Shown: positions 55,196-64,000 of the stretch, piece after piece | Layout: each line of letters starts with the position of its first letter | Numbering within the stretch: position 1 is the stretch's first letter | Assembly (NCBI GenBank): GCA_963829085.1 | Contig: CAWHHJ010000004.1 | Coordinates: 186,001-250,000, forward strand | Direction: 5' to 3' | Origin: PALSA-1004 sp963829085 | GTDB taxonomy: Bacteria; Pseudomonadota; Gammaproteobacteria; Burkholderiales; SG8-41 | Length of the DNA stretch: 64,000 nucleotides | The notes under the pieces: model-generated | Told to the model about the DNA's origin: nothing | The model's database searches: none | The model's input: only the letters and a program-made list of their open reading frames with translations | Position numbers and translations under genes: made by a program

Positions 55196-55855
55196 CGCAA
55201 TAAACGCGACCAGATCAGCGACTTCTTCCGGCGTCCCGGCACGTTTCATCGGCACGAGCTGTGCGATTGCTTCATTGCTGAACGTCGCTGCCGCCATCGG
55301 CGATGCGATGATGCCCGGAGCGATCGCATTTACGGTAATTCCACGGCTCGCCAGTTCAAGCGCCAGCGATTTGGTGGCGCCATGCAACCCCGCCTTAGCG
55401 GCTGCGTAGTTCGTCTGGCCGCGGTTCCCCGCGACCGCCGCGGCAGACGACATGTTGACGATGCGTCCCCACCGCGTCGCCATCATCGACATTAGCAGCG
55501 GCTGCGTCACGTTGAAAAATCCATTCAGGGAAACATCGATCACGCGCGCCCATTGTGCAGCCCGCATGCCGGGCATCACCGCATCGTCATGGATACCGGC
55601 GTTGTTGACGAGAACCTGGATGGGACCTTCGGCTAACAATGTTTCGAGCGCGATGCGAGTCTCTTCGCCACGGGTAACATCGAAAGCGACCGCCCTCGCA
55701 GATCCGCCGCCTGAGTTTATCTCCGTGGCCACGCGTTCGGCCTTGTTGAATTGATCGTTGGCATGGACGTAGACGTGACAACCGTCCGCTGACAGCCGCC
55801 GGCATACCGCCGCGCCGATAGCGCCGCTGCCGCCTGTAACGAGCGCGCGCTTCAC
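55136..55855 (-). CDS. 3-ketoacyl-ACP reductase (FabG-like, SDR) of the polyene cluster
   Basis: 239 residues. SDR fold: LVTGGSGAIGAAVCRRLSAD (NADP site), VLVNNAGIHDDAVM, the catalytic Ser of IVNMSSAAAVAG and Tyr-x-x-x-Lys in NYAAAKAGLHGATKSLALEL, and SGQIISINGAMI at the end. It reduces the beta-keto group in each polyene extension cycle. Starts four bases inside the dehydratase stop (ATGA). Last gene of the minus-strand operon, convergent with the halogenase at 53483. Confidence 0.93.
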   Translation of the reverse strand: MKRALVTGGSGAIGAAVCRRLSADGCHVYVHANDQFNKAERVATEINSGGGSARAVAFDVTRGEETRIALETLLAEGPIQVLVNNAGIHDDAVMPGMRAAQWARVIDVSLNGFFNVTQPLLMSMMATRWGRIVNMSSAAAVAGNRGQTNYAAAKAGLHGATKSLALELASRGITVNAIAPGIIASPMAAATFSNEAIAQLVPMKRAGTPEEVADLVAFIASEGAGYISGQIISINGAMI

Positions 55856-56313
55856 GCGGCGTCGCGCCTGCCGACTGCAGTTACGTCGAGGACCACCGTT
55901 GCCCGGCCGCTCACGACTTCAACGTCACCGACTTTCACAATGAACCGATACACGACACGCGTCTCGTCGCCCATGATCTGCTCCGCATCGACGATAAGTT
56001 CGTCGGTAAGGTCAGCTAATCGCCACCGGGAGCATTTGACGTCCCGCAGGCTCGCGAGATATCCCGCCTTCGGCCGGCTCGCGACATTGCCGGCAAGCCC
56101 TCCATGTACCGCCATGGCTTGCGCCGCATACTCGATTGCGCATAACGCGGTCAATGATCCTCCACTCCGCAGAGGGTTATCCGGATCGTTATGCGAACGG
56201 CTGCAGCAGCGGATCTTGGTCTGATCCCATTCAAGCACCGCATCGAGCAGACACATGGCGCCGGTATGCGGAATCAACGCGGCAATCCCGGCCTTCGATA
56301 CGTGGCCTAACAT
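55852..56313 (-). CDS. Hotdog-fold 3-hydroxyacyl-ACP dehydratase (ApeP-like)
   Basis: 153 residues. Single hotdog domain: AALIPHTGAMCLLDAVLEWD carries the catalytic His, and LTALCAIEYAAQAMAVHGG carries the Glu on the central helix. SRPKAGYLASLRDVKCSRWR is typical of the dehydratases in aryl polyene clusters. It removes water after ketoreduction and so creates each double bond. Overlaps the chain-length-factor-like gene by 7 bases. Confidence 0.9.
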   Translation of the reverse strand: MLGHVSKAGIAALIPHTGAMCLLDAVLEWDQTKIRCCSRSHNDPDNPLRSGGSLTALCAIEYAAQAMAVHGGLAGNVASRPKAGYLASLRDVKCSRWRLADLTDELIVDAEQIMGDETRVVYRFIVKVGDVEVVSGRATVVLDVTAVGRRDAA

Positions 56314-57101
56314 GGTGCGACGTCGACACGCAGATGATTGCTCCCGGTATGTTCGAGCAATATCGAATCAGTGGCTGCGCACGCGATGGCGGTAAGTAGA
56401 GGCAGGGCGCGCGCTGCGGGAACACCGGTTCGCAAAGCTTCGAGTCCATGAACATCCATCGGCGTGGGCCGCTTCACACCCGGCAACAGATTTATTTCCA
56501 GTGCTGCAACCGCGCGGCTCGTTCGCTCGCGAGTCAGCACGAGTGCCACACCGAAGTTCGCTTTGATCGGACGCACGGCGTGCAATGGCTCCGGATACGT
56601 CTGATCGTAAGCGATCAGACCGACCGCTTCGCACTCGACCACGATTTGGGCGGCGGCATCGAGCAATCCTGCGCCAAAACTCGCGTCGTAGCAGCACAAA
56701 CTCGTCGAGGGTTCCTGCGAGCGCACCGCGATACTCCAATAGCCCGCTGCCGCGTTATGCACGGAATTGTGAAATCGCGTCGGCGATATCTCACGCTCGG
56801 GCGATGCGAGCGTCGCGCAAATCTGGTTCAGATTCTCTCCGTCCCCGGCTGACGAAGTAAAGACCGTCGCTGTCGCAGCAGGATCGCGAGCCGCATGGGC
56901 AAACGCCGCCTGCCCTGCAGCCAGCGCAAGCTTAACCGGGATACCGGTGCGGCGCCGCTCGGCGGCCGGCAGCAGGTCGCTCGCAGTGATTATCGTTGGC
57001 GCATCGACATAGGGAGCGTCGCCCTTCAGTATTGGACGGCTCGCGTCCCAGCCATTCAGTCCCGGACCCAGCAGGCCGACACCTTCGACGAATACCTGCA
57101 T
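56307..57101 (-). CDS. Beta-ketoacyl synthase-like chain length factor
   Basis: 264 residues, shorter than a full ketosynthase. FVEGVGLLGPGLNGWDASRP, VFTSSAGDGENLNQICATLA, FHNSVHNAAAGYWSIAVRSQ and SLCCYDASFGAGLLDAAAQI match the short N-terminal ketosynthase-like family that partners a full KS in aryl polyene clusters. The position corresponding to the active Cys lies in CCYDASFGAG, where the usual nucleophile context (A-C-S/A-S) is missing, so it is probably non-catalytic and controls chain length. Overlaps the KS stop by one base. Confidence 0.88.
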   Translation of the reverse strand: MQVFVEGVGLLGPGLNGWDASRPILKGDAPYVDAPTIITASDLLPAAERRRTGIPVKLALAAGQAAFAHAARDPAATATVFTSSAGDGENLNQICATLASPEREISPTRFHNSVHNAAAGYWSIAVRSQEPSTSLCCYDASFGAGLLDAAAQIVVECEAVGLIAYDQTYPEPLHAVRPIKANFGVALVLTRERTSRAVAALEINLLPGVKRPTPMDVHGLEALRTGVPAARALPLLTAIACAATDSILLEHTGSNHLRVDVAPC

Positions 57102-58288
57102 CAGTCAGTTGCGCCGAATACGAGGCTGCAATTGCTACCGCCGAAGCCAAATGAGTTGCTCATGACGCGGCGGACGGGCGCATTCACATTGTCGAGCAGA
57201 TAGTTCGTTTTGAGCGCGGGATCCGGGTGTCGTGTCTGCGGACTGCCGGGCAGGAAATCATGCTCGATCGCGAGTATGGAAATCAGTGCCTCCGTAACGC
57301 CCGCTGCGCCAAGCAGGTGTCCGGTGGCACCCTTGGTAGAACTGGCCGGCAAGCGATCGCCGAACAATGCACATACGGCTTGATCTTCGCTTGCATCGTT
57401 CGCTTTGGTAGCGGTGCCGTGCAGGTTTATGTAGTCGATGGCGTCGGACGGAAGATTGGCGGTATCAAGCGCCCGCTGCATAGCAAGGCGCGCACCCATG
57501 CCTTCCGGATGCGGCGATGACATATGGTATGCGTCACCGCTTTCGCCTACGCCCAACAACCGGACCGCCGCATCGCCGTGACGCGACTTTTCGAGCAGCG
57601 CAAAACCAGCGCCTTCGCCGATCGATATACCGTCGCGATCAACATCGAAAGGGCGGCACGGCGCTCGCGAGGTAAGGCCAAGCGAATTGAAGCCGTAAAG
57701 CGTCGTCAGACATAGCGAGTCGACACCACCGACGACGGCCGCATCGCAAACGCCCGCCTCGAGCATGCGTGCTGCGTGTGCAAACACCTTGGCGGACGAG
57801 GAGCATGCTGACGACACGACGAATGCCGGACCCTTCAGCCCGAGACAACGCTGGACAAAATCTGCGAGCGAAAATGTGTTCTGAGTCTCGGCGTAGCGGA
57901 AGCCCGTCGGCAGAGCGCCTGTTGCGGCATCAAGGCGGCGATAGGCGAGCTCTGTTTCCAGGATGCCCGACGTGCTTGTTCCCATGAAAACACCGATGCG
58001 ATGCGCACCATATCTTTCGCGTGTGCTCGCCACTGCGGCCGCAAACCCGTCCAGTTCAAGGCCCATCAGCGCAAGGCGATTATTGCGGCAATCGTAGGCG
58101 GCCAGAGCCGGCGGCATCGTTACTGCATCGAGACCGCTCACCTCCCCTATGTACGTCTCGAGCGCTACGGTTTCAAAGTCACAGCGCGTGAGGCCGGATT
58201 TTTTCTCACGCAAGGTGGCGAGCGTTGCGGCTGCACCCGCACCGAGACTGTTAACGAGCGAATAGCGACTAATAGACAGAGGTTGCAT
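57101..58288 (-). CDS. Beta-ketoacyl-ACP synthase of the polyene cluster
   Basis: 395 residues. Full condensing enzyme with the Cys-His-His triad: SSACSSSAKVFAHAARM, INLHGTATKANDASEDQAVC and STKGATGHLLGAAGVTEALI; ending MSNSFGFGGSNCSLVFG. Catalyses decarboxylative condensation with malonyl-ACP. ATG 58288 is chosen because it opens the natural N-terminus (LSISRYSLVNSLGAG); the first bases overlap the end of the deacetylase gene by 20. Confidence 0.93.
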   Translation of the reverse strand: MQPLSISRYSLVNSLGAGAAATLATLREKKSGLTRCDFETVALETYIGEVSGLDAVTMPPALAAYDCRNNRLALMGLELDGFAAAVASTRERYGAHRIGVFMGTSTSGILETELAYRRLDAATGALPTGFRYAETQNTFSLADFVQRCLGLKGPAFVVSSACSSSAKVFAHAARMLEAGVCDAAVVGGVDSLCLTTLYGFNSLGLTSRAPCRPFDVDRDGISIGEGAGFALLEKSRHGDAAVRLLGVGESGDAYHMSSPHPEGMGARLAMQRALDTANLPSDAIDYINLHGTATKANDASEDQAVCALFGDRLPASSTKGATGHLLGAAGVTEALISILAIEHDFLPGSPQTRHPDPALKTNYLLDNVNAPVRRVMSNSFGFGGSNCSLVFGATD

Positions 58289-59151
58289 GTTGGAGATCGA
58301 ACGTCGAGATCGCATTGTCATGGCAGGCGACGCGGAGAGTAACCGCGTGCAGATGATGTTCGCCGAGCGCTTGAAGCAGCATCGGCAGGACCGCGAGCAC
58401 TACGGGCCGTCCGCTTTTAGTGCGCGCCGCTCCTCCATCGTGCAGCAGGAGCACATCGCCGGCGGCGAGCCCCCGGATTAGTCGCTGCGAGACGACTGAG
58501 CTGTCTCTGCGCACGGCATCGTATCCACGGCGCGTCCATGACACGTAATGAAGTCCGCAGCGTGCAAGCACGGGATCAAGGAAAGGGTTGCGAAATCCGG
58601 CCGGCGCGCGGAAGAACGCCGGCGACTGGCCGGTAAGGCCGCAGATAGTCGCCTGGGTGCTCTCGATTTCCCTGCGCAGTTTCGACGGACCGAAAAACGA
58701 AAATACACGCGAGTGGTGATGACTGTGATTCTCCACGCTATGACCACGGCGCACGATTTCTTTCACGAGGTGCGGATAGACCGCCGCCGCGCTCGCCGAT
58801 ACAGAAAAAACTTGCGCGTGCGTGGTAGCGGTCCAGAATATCAAGAACCTGCGGTGTCACGACCGGGTCCGGTCCATCATCGAACGTCAGACACACTTCA
58901 TTCCGACTGATGGCGGCGATAGGCAGCTGCACCATATTCGGCCCCAATATCTGGCTGCGCGTAAACAGCGTGGCGCTGATCAATACCAGGTGATTCGCGA
59001 TAACGATAGCCAACACCCATTGCCATGCTGACGGGACTATGAGGACGGCGATGATGCTGGCGACATGCAACAGCGCTGAGCACACGATAGCCGGCGCAGG
59101 GTGCCAGCGACGGGGCGATAGGCCGGTGCTCGGAAGGTACTTAGCTTGCAT
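58269..59151 (-). pseudogene. Membrane-anchored polysaccharide deacetylase (NodB family), one frameshift
   Basis: Begins with two transmembrane helices (IVCSALLHVASIIAVLIVPS, VLAIVIANHLVLISATLF), then the NodB metal motif EVCLTFDDGPDPVVTP and RYHARASFFCIGE. The frame breaks near 58797 and resumes as AAAVYPHLVKEIVRRGHSVE, NHSHHHS (second metal motif), FRAPAGFRNPFLD and DVLLLHDGG to the stop at 58269. About 293 residues if joined. The start ATG 59151 lies inside the hydrolase stop (11-base overlap) after AAGAAGG. Family members deacetylate GlcNAc-containing or related sugars; here it may modify the glycosylated polyene. Confidence 0.85.
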
Positions 59152-59920
59152 TGACCTTCTTGCGCGGTTCAACACGCGGCGACATTTGAAACGGCTGCAG
59201 ATCCAATATGTCGCGCCACAACGTGCTCCACGTCGGCCAATCGTGCCCGCCCTCTGCAGTCACAACATGGCCACCCGGTAACTGCGCTGCGAGCAATGCG
59301 CTTGCAGGCGCAAAACGATCACTTGTCCCATAGCCCAGGTAAATCGCCGGCAGCGACGGATCGTCAGCGCGATATTCTTTGAGCCATGCGAGCAACCGAC
59401 GCTCATCGTCTTCCTCGCCGATGCTGCCGGGGCGCCATCGAGCCAGCCCGCCATCGCGCGTCACGTCTGCAATGGTTCCTCGCGTTCCCAGATACGGCGC
59501 GAGCAGAATGATGCCCTCGATGCGGCCGGGATGCTCGCGCGCGTAGAGCAGCGACCCCATGCCACCGAGCGATATGCCTAACAGCCATATGCGCTGATAC
59601 TTCTCCCGCGCCGGCGCGAGGACGTCGGTATGCAGACGATCGATGACCTTGCGTTCGAGGTAATAGTCCATGTGAGCATCGACGGCGGCGACATCGACGG
59701 GCAGGCCACGCTCGCGCAACGCCCGCACGAATCCCTGCTGTATGAAATCGTCGGGCCGATCGCGCACGCCCGGCAGCATCACCAACAGTATCCGCTCGGC
59801 GCCCGACTGAGGAGCTGGATCATATAGCGCGTCCATGGGCACCTTGGTGGGTCGATGAAAATAACAGCCTGCGCATGATGCAATTATCAGCAACAGGACT
59901 GCGCGGCGCAGCCACATCAT
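59141..59920 (-). CDS. Alpha/beta-hydrolase lipoprotein
   Basis: 259 residues. Lipoprotein leader with a lipobox (VLLLIIASCAGC), then LLVMLPGVRDRPDDFIQQGF, the nucleophile elbow GISLGGMGSLLYAREHP, EGIILLAPYLG, YLGYGTSDRFAPASALLAAQ (acid) and EGGHDWPTWSTLWRDIL (His). So it is probably a membrane-anchored esterase or acyl hydrolase in the periplasm. It takes the position after the MMPL exporter (3-base gap) where many aryl polyene clusters carry a small lipoprotein. A role in attaching or releasing the polyene is an inference. Confidence 0.87.
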   Translation of the reverse strand: MMWLRRAVLLLIIASCAGCYFHRPTKVPMDALYDPAPQSGAERILLVMLPGVRDRPDDFIQQGFVRALRERGLPVDVAAVDAHMDYYLERKVIDRLHTDVLAPAREKYQRIWLLGISLGGMGSLLYAREHPGRIEGIILLAPYLGTRGTIADVTRDGGLARWRPGSIGEEDDERRLLAWLKEYRADDPSLPAIYLGYGTSDRFAPASALLAAQLPGGHVVTAEGGHDWPTWSTLWRDILDLQPFQMSPRVEPRKKVNAS

Positions 59921-59923
59921 ATG

Positions 59924-62263
59924 TCAAACAGCGACCTGCTTCGGATGTGAACCAGAAATCAAAATGGCCGAGAAGATCAGACTCAATATAGCGCCGATCG
60001 CAACTGTCGCGCCAATACCATGCAGGTACCGGCGCCTGCGAAAAAGCGAGCAGCCCAAACCCGATCACTGTCGAAAGATTCGCAAAAAGCAAAGACACGA
60101 TCGTACGCTCGCGCTCCTGCACAGACGCCGTTCTGCGATCGAAGAACAACGCATAGTTAGAGCCCACGGCCACCACCAGCAGCAGACCGACCAGATGAAA
60201 GATCGACAAGGCACTTCCCGCCGCCGTGAAAATCGCCCAGGTGATAATGACCGCGCTTAGGAGCGGCGCAAGAACACCCAGCACGCGGCGCCATGCGCGA
60301 AGGCTCATGAACAGCAGCACGACAATTGCGAGTGCGCCCAACAGCGAGTAATCGATGATCTCCCGCCGATAGGTCTGATACAGCTCATCGGATTCACGTT
60401 TCAAGTCCAGCAGCACGACTTCTCCGTGCGCAAGTTTGCCGAGCTCGCGCGCAATTGCCGGCGCATCAGTCACGCCGCGCAGAGGCAGCATCGCAGCCCA
60501 GCCTGTCGCGCGTTCCACCAACAGCGAATCGACTTTGAGCGCAAGACCGGTGCCTTGCAAGTTATTCCTTTCAAGCGGCGATTGCATTTTGGCGGCGGCC
60601 ACGTCGCGAATAAAGGGCTCGAACAATCCCGCCCGGAATGGCAGCCCACGCTGGGCCTGCGCGAGATCTTCGCGTAGTACCGCCTCGTCCGGCAGTGCTG
60701 TCTGTCGTGTGCGCTGCATTGCAACGCTGGGAATCGCCGCGGCCGGTGACTCAAATCCGGCAAGCAACTTTCGCTCGGACAACCGCTGCAAAAGCGCGCC
60801 AATTTTCTCACTGGCTTCGAGGGCAGCCTGCTCGTCCTTTGCAGTAACCACGACGAGATGGCGCACATCCGGCGCACCGATCGCGCGGCGCAGATCTGCG
60901 TCCAGCGCCTGGTCGCGCATCGAGATGGGACTGAGACTTGCGAGAGAGTCGTTTTGCAATGCGCTCTCGCGCATGACAATAAACGCTGCAGCGAGGACTA
61001 CGAGCCCGATCAGCGGATAGCGCAGCACGGCCGCGCGCTGGGCCGCGGCATTGACGGCCGGCGCAAGAGTGTTTGCAGCGCGCACTGTGAAATCGATGGG
61101 CAAAAGTGCAGGCAGGACATAGCGCGTGACTGCCACGGCAACGATCAGACCGACGATCGAGAACAGTCCGAGTTGCGCAAGCCCTGGAAAGCTCGCAAGC
61201 AGCATGGCGCTAAAACCGCAGATAGACGTCAACACCCCGAGCCTCAAGGTGGGCCAGATCCGGGCCAGCGTGTTGCGCGGTGTCACATTCGGTGCAATTT
61301 GCGTGAACAGGTAGATCGCATAATCGACGCCCTCGCCAATCAACGTCGCCCCGAAGCCCAGCGTAATGCCGTGCACCGAACCAAAAACGATATTTACGGC
61401 GGCGACTCCGGCGAGTGCGCCGCTCGCAACGGGCAATAAACCGAGCGCCAGCACCCGGGGCGAGCGGTATAGCGTAAGCAGCAGCGTCGCGACGACGCTC
61501 GTCGCGATCAGCGAAAATCGCCAGGCGTCGTCTTTAATGCTCGCGCGCGAGTGCACCGAAAAGACACCAGGGCCTGACACGAGCAGTTTTTGCGCGGTCG
61601 CTGTCCCGCTTGCTTGCTATGAACGCGTGCCGGATCCGCGCCAGCGCCTCCTCCTGCGCATCGATGTCGTATCCCGCCGCCTGAGTCTGTGCGACCAACA
61701 CTGCGCGCTTGCCATCCGGCGAAAACCATACCCCGTCTTCTACCCGCGGCTTGGCCTGTCCGACAAACTGGTCGATCAATCGCAGCAGTTCTCCGGTCGG
61801 ATCATTGGGCAGCACTTTTTGCAGCAGTATTGCCGCAGGCGATCCCAGCATCTGCAAATCTTCTTCGAGGGCCGCGCGCAGCGATGTCACTGAAAAATGG
61901 CCGGGTGCAACCGCAGGACTCAGCAGATAGCGGTTACGCCACATAAACTCGCGGTCCGCTTGGGCGCTGATGTCTTCGCCATTGTTAACCGAGCTGAAGG
62001 TTTTCTGTGCGCGCAATTGCGCAGCCAATCGCTTGCTGGTTTGCGCGAGCGATGGTGGCGCATCCCCTTCGATGCCAATCAGAATCAGCCGGGAAACGAC
62101 GCCGTTGCGTAACTGCTCGACAAGGATCTGCTGAGACGCGGTGGGCGAGCGGGGCAGAAACGCCGACAGGTCTGTGCTGATTTGAGTACAGGCTCACCAC
62201 GACGACGCAGACGAGAATGAAGCAAAACCATGCAGCAATCGGCCAGCGCGCCGACGCCGTCAC
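59924..62263 (-). pseudogene. MMPL/RND-type exporter of the polyene cluster, three frameshifts
   Basis: Four frame segments give about 779 codons, normal for the family. The GTG start 62263 overlaps the LolA-like stop by four bases. N-terminal helix WFCFILVCVVVVSLYS, break near 62185, periplasmic domain (ISTDLSAFLPRS, REFMWRNRYLLSP), break near 61575, then VSGPGVFSVHSRASIKDDAW, LGFGATLIGEGVDYAIYLF, two sets of transmembrane helices and SNYALFFDRR, break near 60022, and the ending LHGIGATVAIGAILSLIFSA to VAV. Moves the polyene or its lipid across the inner membrane. All parts are conserved across breaks, pointing to sequence errors. Confidence 0.88.
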
Positions 62264-62851
62264 TGCACGTCCCCGGTAATCGTCATGACGGACCGATTAC
62301 CCTGCGATTCGGTAACCTCGATGCTTGAAATTTGATTGCGACTTCCACCGATCCGGATTTCAGTCACTATCGCCTGCATGTTGGGCTCGGTGGGCTTCAG
62401 CTCGAGCTGCCACTGAGTCTCGTTTCCCTCGAGCCGTACGCGATAAAACCGCTTTAAAGTCGCAAGGTCCCCCGCAAGGGTTGAACGGAAGCTCTCGACG
62501 AACGCCCACATCGGCGGGTACTCCTGCAGGGCGAGGACCCGCCGTTGGTTCGTTGCTTTATTTTCGATCGTAACCTTGTCCTGATCGAGTACCAGGCTTT
62601 CGGGCTTAGGCGACACCGTGTACTTTTCCAGGTGACCCGGCGCCGTATAGACCAAGGTGCCCGAAAATTGCAGTGGCTCGGTCAGGATCGCAAGATATTT
62701 GCGCTCGATGAATTTGCCTTTCGCGGTTTTCACCTCCGCAAGGCCTTGCATCAATTGCTCGATGCCCCACTTTTGAGCGGGCGCCTTATCTGCGGCGTAT
62801 GCGGCTAACGGACCCTAACCAAGCTACCAGAGCGGCGATTACTGCGGCCAC
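62260..62851 (-). CDS. LolA-like outer-membrane lipoprotein carrier, signal peptide in another frame
   Basis: The main frame (IEQLMQGLAEVKTAKGKFIE, LTEPLQFSGTLVYTAPGHLE, DQDKVTIENKATNQRRVLAL) is a LolA-like domain that carries lipids or lipoproteins through the periplasm. Upstream, AADKAPAQKWG continues it, but a stop lies just before; the leader VAAVIAALVAWLG is in the adjacent frame, and deletion of one G in a GGG near 62814 joins them into a good signal peptide (ALVAWLGPLAAYAAD). The start near GTG 62851 is tentative. LolA-like proteins are constant members of aryl polyene clusters. Confidence 0.83.
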
Positions 62852-62879
62852 GACGTGGACGGCGCATGACGGCGCCGAC

Positions 62880-63804
62880 CTACTTCCAGAAATCATAAAA
62901 GTTGTACCAATTGTAGGGTTCGAGCGCGCAGTAGTGCTCGAGCCGGGACACATACCGTTGCAACGTCTGCGCGAGAATTTCGTTGCGTTCTTCGCGCGCG
63001 ACATTGCGCAAGTCCGCAAGCGGCTCAAAAAAAACGTCGTAGCGGTTGCCGCCGCGATAGAGACCCACCATCAGCACGACCTGCTGCTTCAGCATGCACG
63101 CCAGTCGCAAAGGACCGCTCGGGAAATGCGCCTCGGCACCCAGAAACGTACAGGCGATCGTGCCTTCGCCCTGTATCGTGCGGTCCGCGAGCATTCCCAC
63201 AAAACCGCCGTGTTCTAGCGCGGACTCCACTTTGAGCATGGAATCGGAACGGCCCATCGCAATCACTTGCAGACGCAAGGCCGGGTTAATTGCGTCGAGC
63301 ACGGCGTTCAACTTGCGCGCATTGTCCTCGTACATAACGAGACTGACTCGCGAAACCGGAGTCGCCCTGCTCGTTGCACGCACCATCTCGAAGCTGCCCA
63401 TGTGCGCGCCGAGCAAAAAACCGCCTTCGCCGCGCGCGACCATGTCGGCGACAACATGCTCGTCATGCACATGCACATCGAACAGCGCGTGCTGCCCGCT
63501 GAACAGAAAGAAGCCGATCAAGCACCGTCGCAGCAAAAGTATGCACATGCTGGAAGACATCGCTTAGTCGTGGCTTGCGAGCAAGTATTTTTTGCAGATA
63601 CTTTCGCGAGACGCGGCGGGTGCGGGGTGAAAAAATGACGAAGTAAAGGCAGACAGGGTACAGCAGCAGACGCGCGAACGTGCGCCCTATCCTGAGCGCT
63701 ACCCATGCCATGAAACGCAAGCCGCGTACGGTGCCGCGTTCCGCGCTCGTCGTCCACTCCGGAATTCCTCGCTCGGTCAGGCCGGAGTCGCCGTGGCTTG
63801 GCAT
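62880..63804 (-). pseudogene. LpxL-type lysophospholipid acyltransferase of the polyene cluster, one frameshift
   Basis: Segment 1 from ATG 63804 (PEWTTSAERGTVRGLRFMAW, YFVIFSPRTRRVSRKYLQKI, HVHTFAATVLDR) breaks near 63505. Segment 2 (FFLFSGQHALFDVHVHDEHV, GGFLLGAHMGSFEMVRATSR with the catalytic His-x4-Glu, FVGMLADRTIQGEGTIACTF and EPYNWYNFYDFW) runs to 62880. About 307 residues joined. The family moves acyl chains to lipid A-like acceptors; in aryl polyene clusters it is thought to attach the polyene to its lipid-sugar anchor. The start overlaps the upstream dehydratase stop by 28 bases. Confidence 0.88.
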
Positions 63805-64000
63805 ATAACGCGGCCCGTCAATACGGTTTTACTGTTCACCGTGCAAGTGAACGTCACAATTCCGCCATGCAGGCTACTGTAGTCAATCGACATGCGTTCA
63901 CCCGGTCGCACCGGATGAAAAAACTTGGCTGTCTTGATTTCACAGGTCTCAATCGCCGCGCCGAGCGATTCTGCAATCGCTGCCAATGTATCGCTCAGCA
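63777..64000 (-). CDS. Hotdog dehydratase (ApeI-like), C-terminal part, runs off the window
   Basis: The last 74 or so codons of a hotdog protein: SLGAAIETCEIKTAKFFHPV, RPGERMSIDYS and GGIVTFTCTVNSKTVLTGRV. The HPVRPGERM and final strand pattern match the second dehydratase of aryl polyene clusters. The frame is open to the window end, so the N-terminus and catalytic His are outside. The remaining cluster parts (acyl carrier proteins, adenylation enzyme, thioesterase) are expected beyond base 64000. Confidence 0.78.
   Translation of the reverse strand, partial: LSDTLAAIAESLGAAIETCEIKTAKFFHPVRPGERMSIDYSSLHGGIVTFTCTVNSKTVLTGRVICQATATPA

Noticed and set aside
1..64000. CRISPR arrays, insertion sequences, rRNA genes and replication origins
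   Set aside because: No regularly spaced repeats, no transposase-like frames with terminal inverted repeats, and no rRNA-like sequence were seen on reading both strands.

Overview
The window looks like a chromosomal piece of a betaproteobacterium, most likely Burkholderiales or a close relative. The reasons are: eight genes or gene remnants for Bug/TctC-type periplasmic solute receptors, a family hugely expanded in that group; three PEP-CTERM surface proteins with an EpsA-type LuxR regulator; a paired DUF3300/DUF2950; a PA2779-family protein; and moderately high GC with many GTG/TTG starts. This is inference from gene content; no rRNA or other taxonomic marker is present.

Layout. 1-2.4 kb: two divergent Bug genes (one frameshifted) and a VOC protein. 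2.4-16.5 kb: a gene-poor accessory stretch with a Crp-like regulator, three PEP-CTERM proteins, EpsA, a DUF3606 mini-protein, two tiny membrane proteins outside normal ORF cut-offs, the DUF3300-DUF2950 pair and a PA2779-like protein. 16.56-18.45 kb: a 43-bp copy of the 3' half of tRNA-Lys(CTT) and the intact tRNA gene bracket a 1.8 kb mini-island carrying a frameshifted DUF2971 gene. 18.5-21.9 kb: pcm, a hemD-like gene and an IlvD/Edd dehydratase on the minus strand. 22-29.5 kb: a tight plus-strand run RraA-like / sulfatase / EEP phosphodiesterase / Bug / sulfatase / Bug / solute-binding protein, which reads as a catabolic locus for a sulfated or phosphorylated organic acid. 29.5-35 kb: four more Bug genes (one broken) with a cupin and a beta-hydroxyacid dehydrogenase. 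35-42 kb: AhpD-like protein, OxyR with both redox cysteines, rubredoxin reductase-like FAD enzyme; on the other strand metY, an MFS transporter and an unrecognised protein. 42-46 kb: papain-like peptidase, orphan ABC substrate-binding protein, small basic protein, ATP-grasp ligase. 46-50 kb: hrpA RNA helicase, read in six frame segments.

50.3-64 kb (running off the right edge): an aryl-polyene/xanthomonadin-type pigment cluster. A plus-strand arm has two flavin-dependent halogenase-like proteins, a chorismatase of the XanB2/FkbO/Hyg5 type (hydroxybenzoate head-group supply) and a GT2 glycosyltransferase. The convergent minus-strand arm has dehydratase, acyltransferase, LolA-like, MMPL exporter, alpha/beta-hydrolase lipoprotein, membrane polysaccharide deacetylase, ketosynthase, chain-length-factor-like ketosynthase, hotdog dehydratase and ketoreductase, mostly overlapping by 1-35 bases. 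Together they would build, decorate and move a polyene to the envelope.

About eighteen single-base frame breaks are spread over ten genes, including hrpA and MMPL, each with conserved sequence continuing in another frame. This pattern suggests uncorrected indels in the sequence more than true gene decay, so the broken genes should be read with that in mind.
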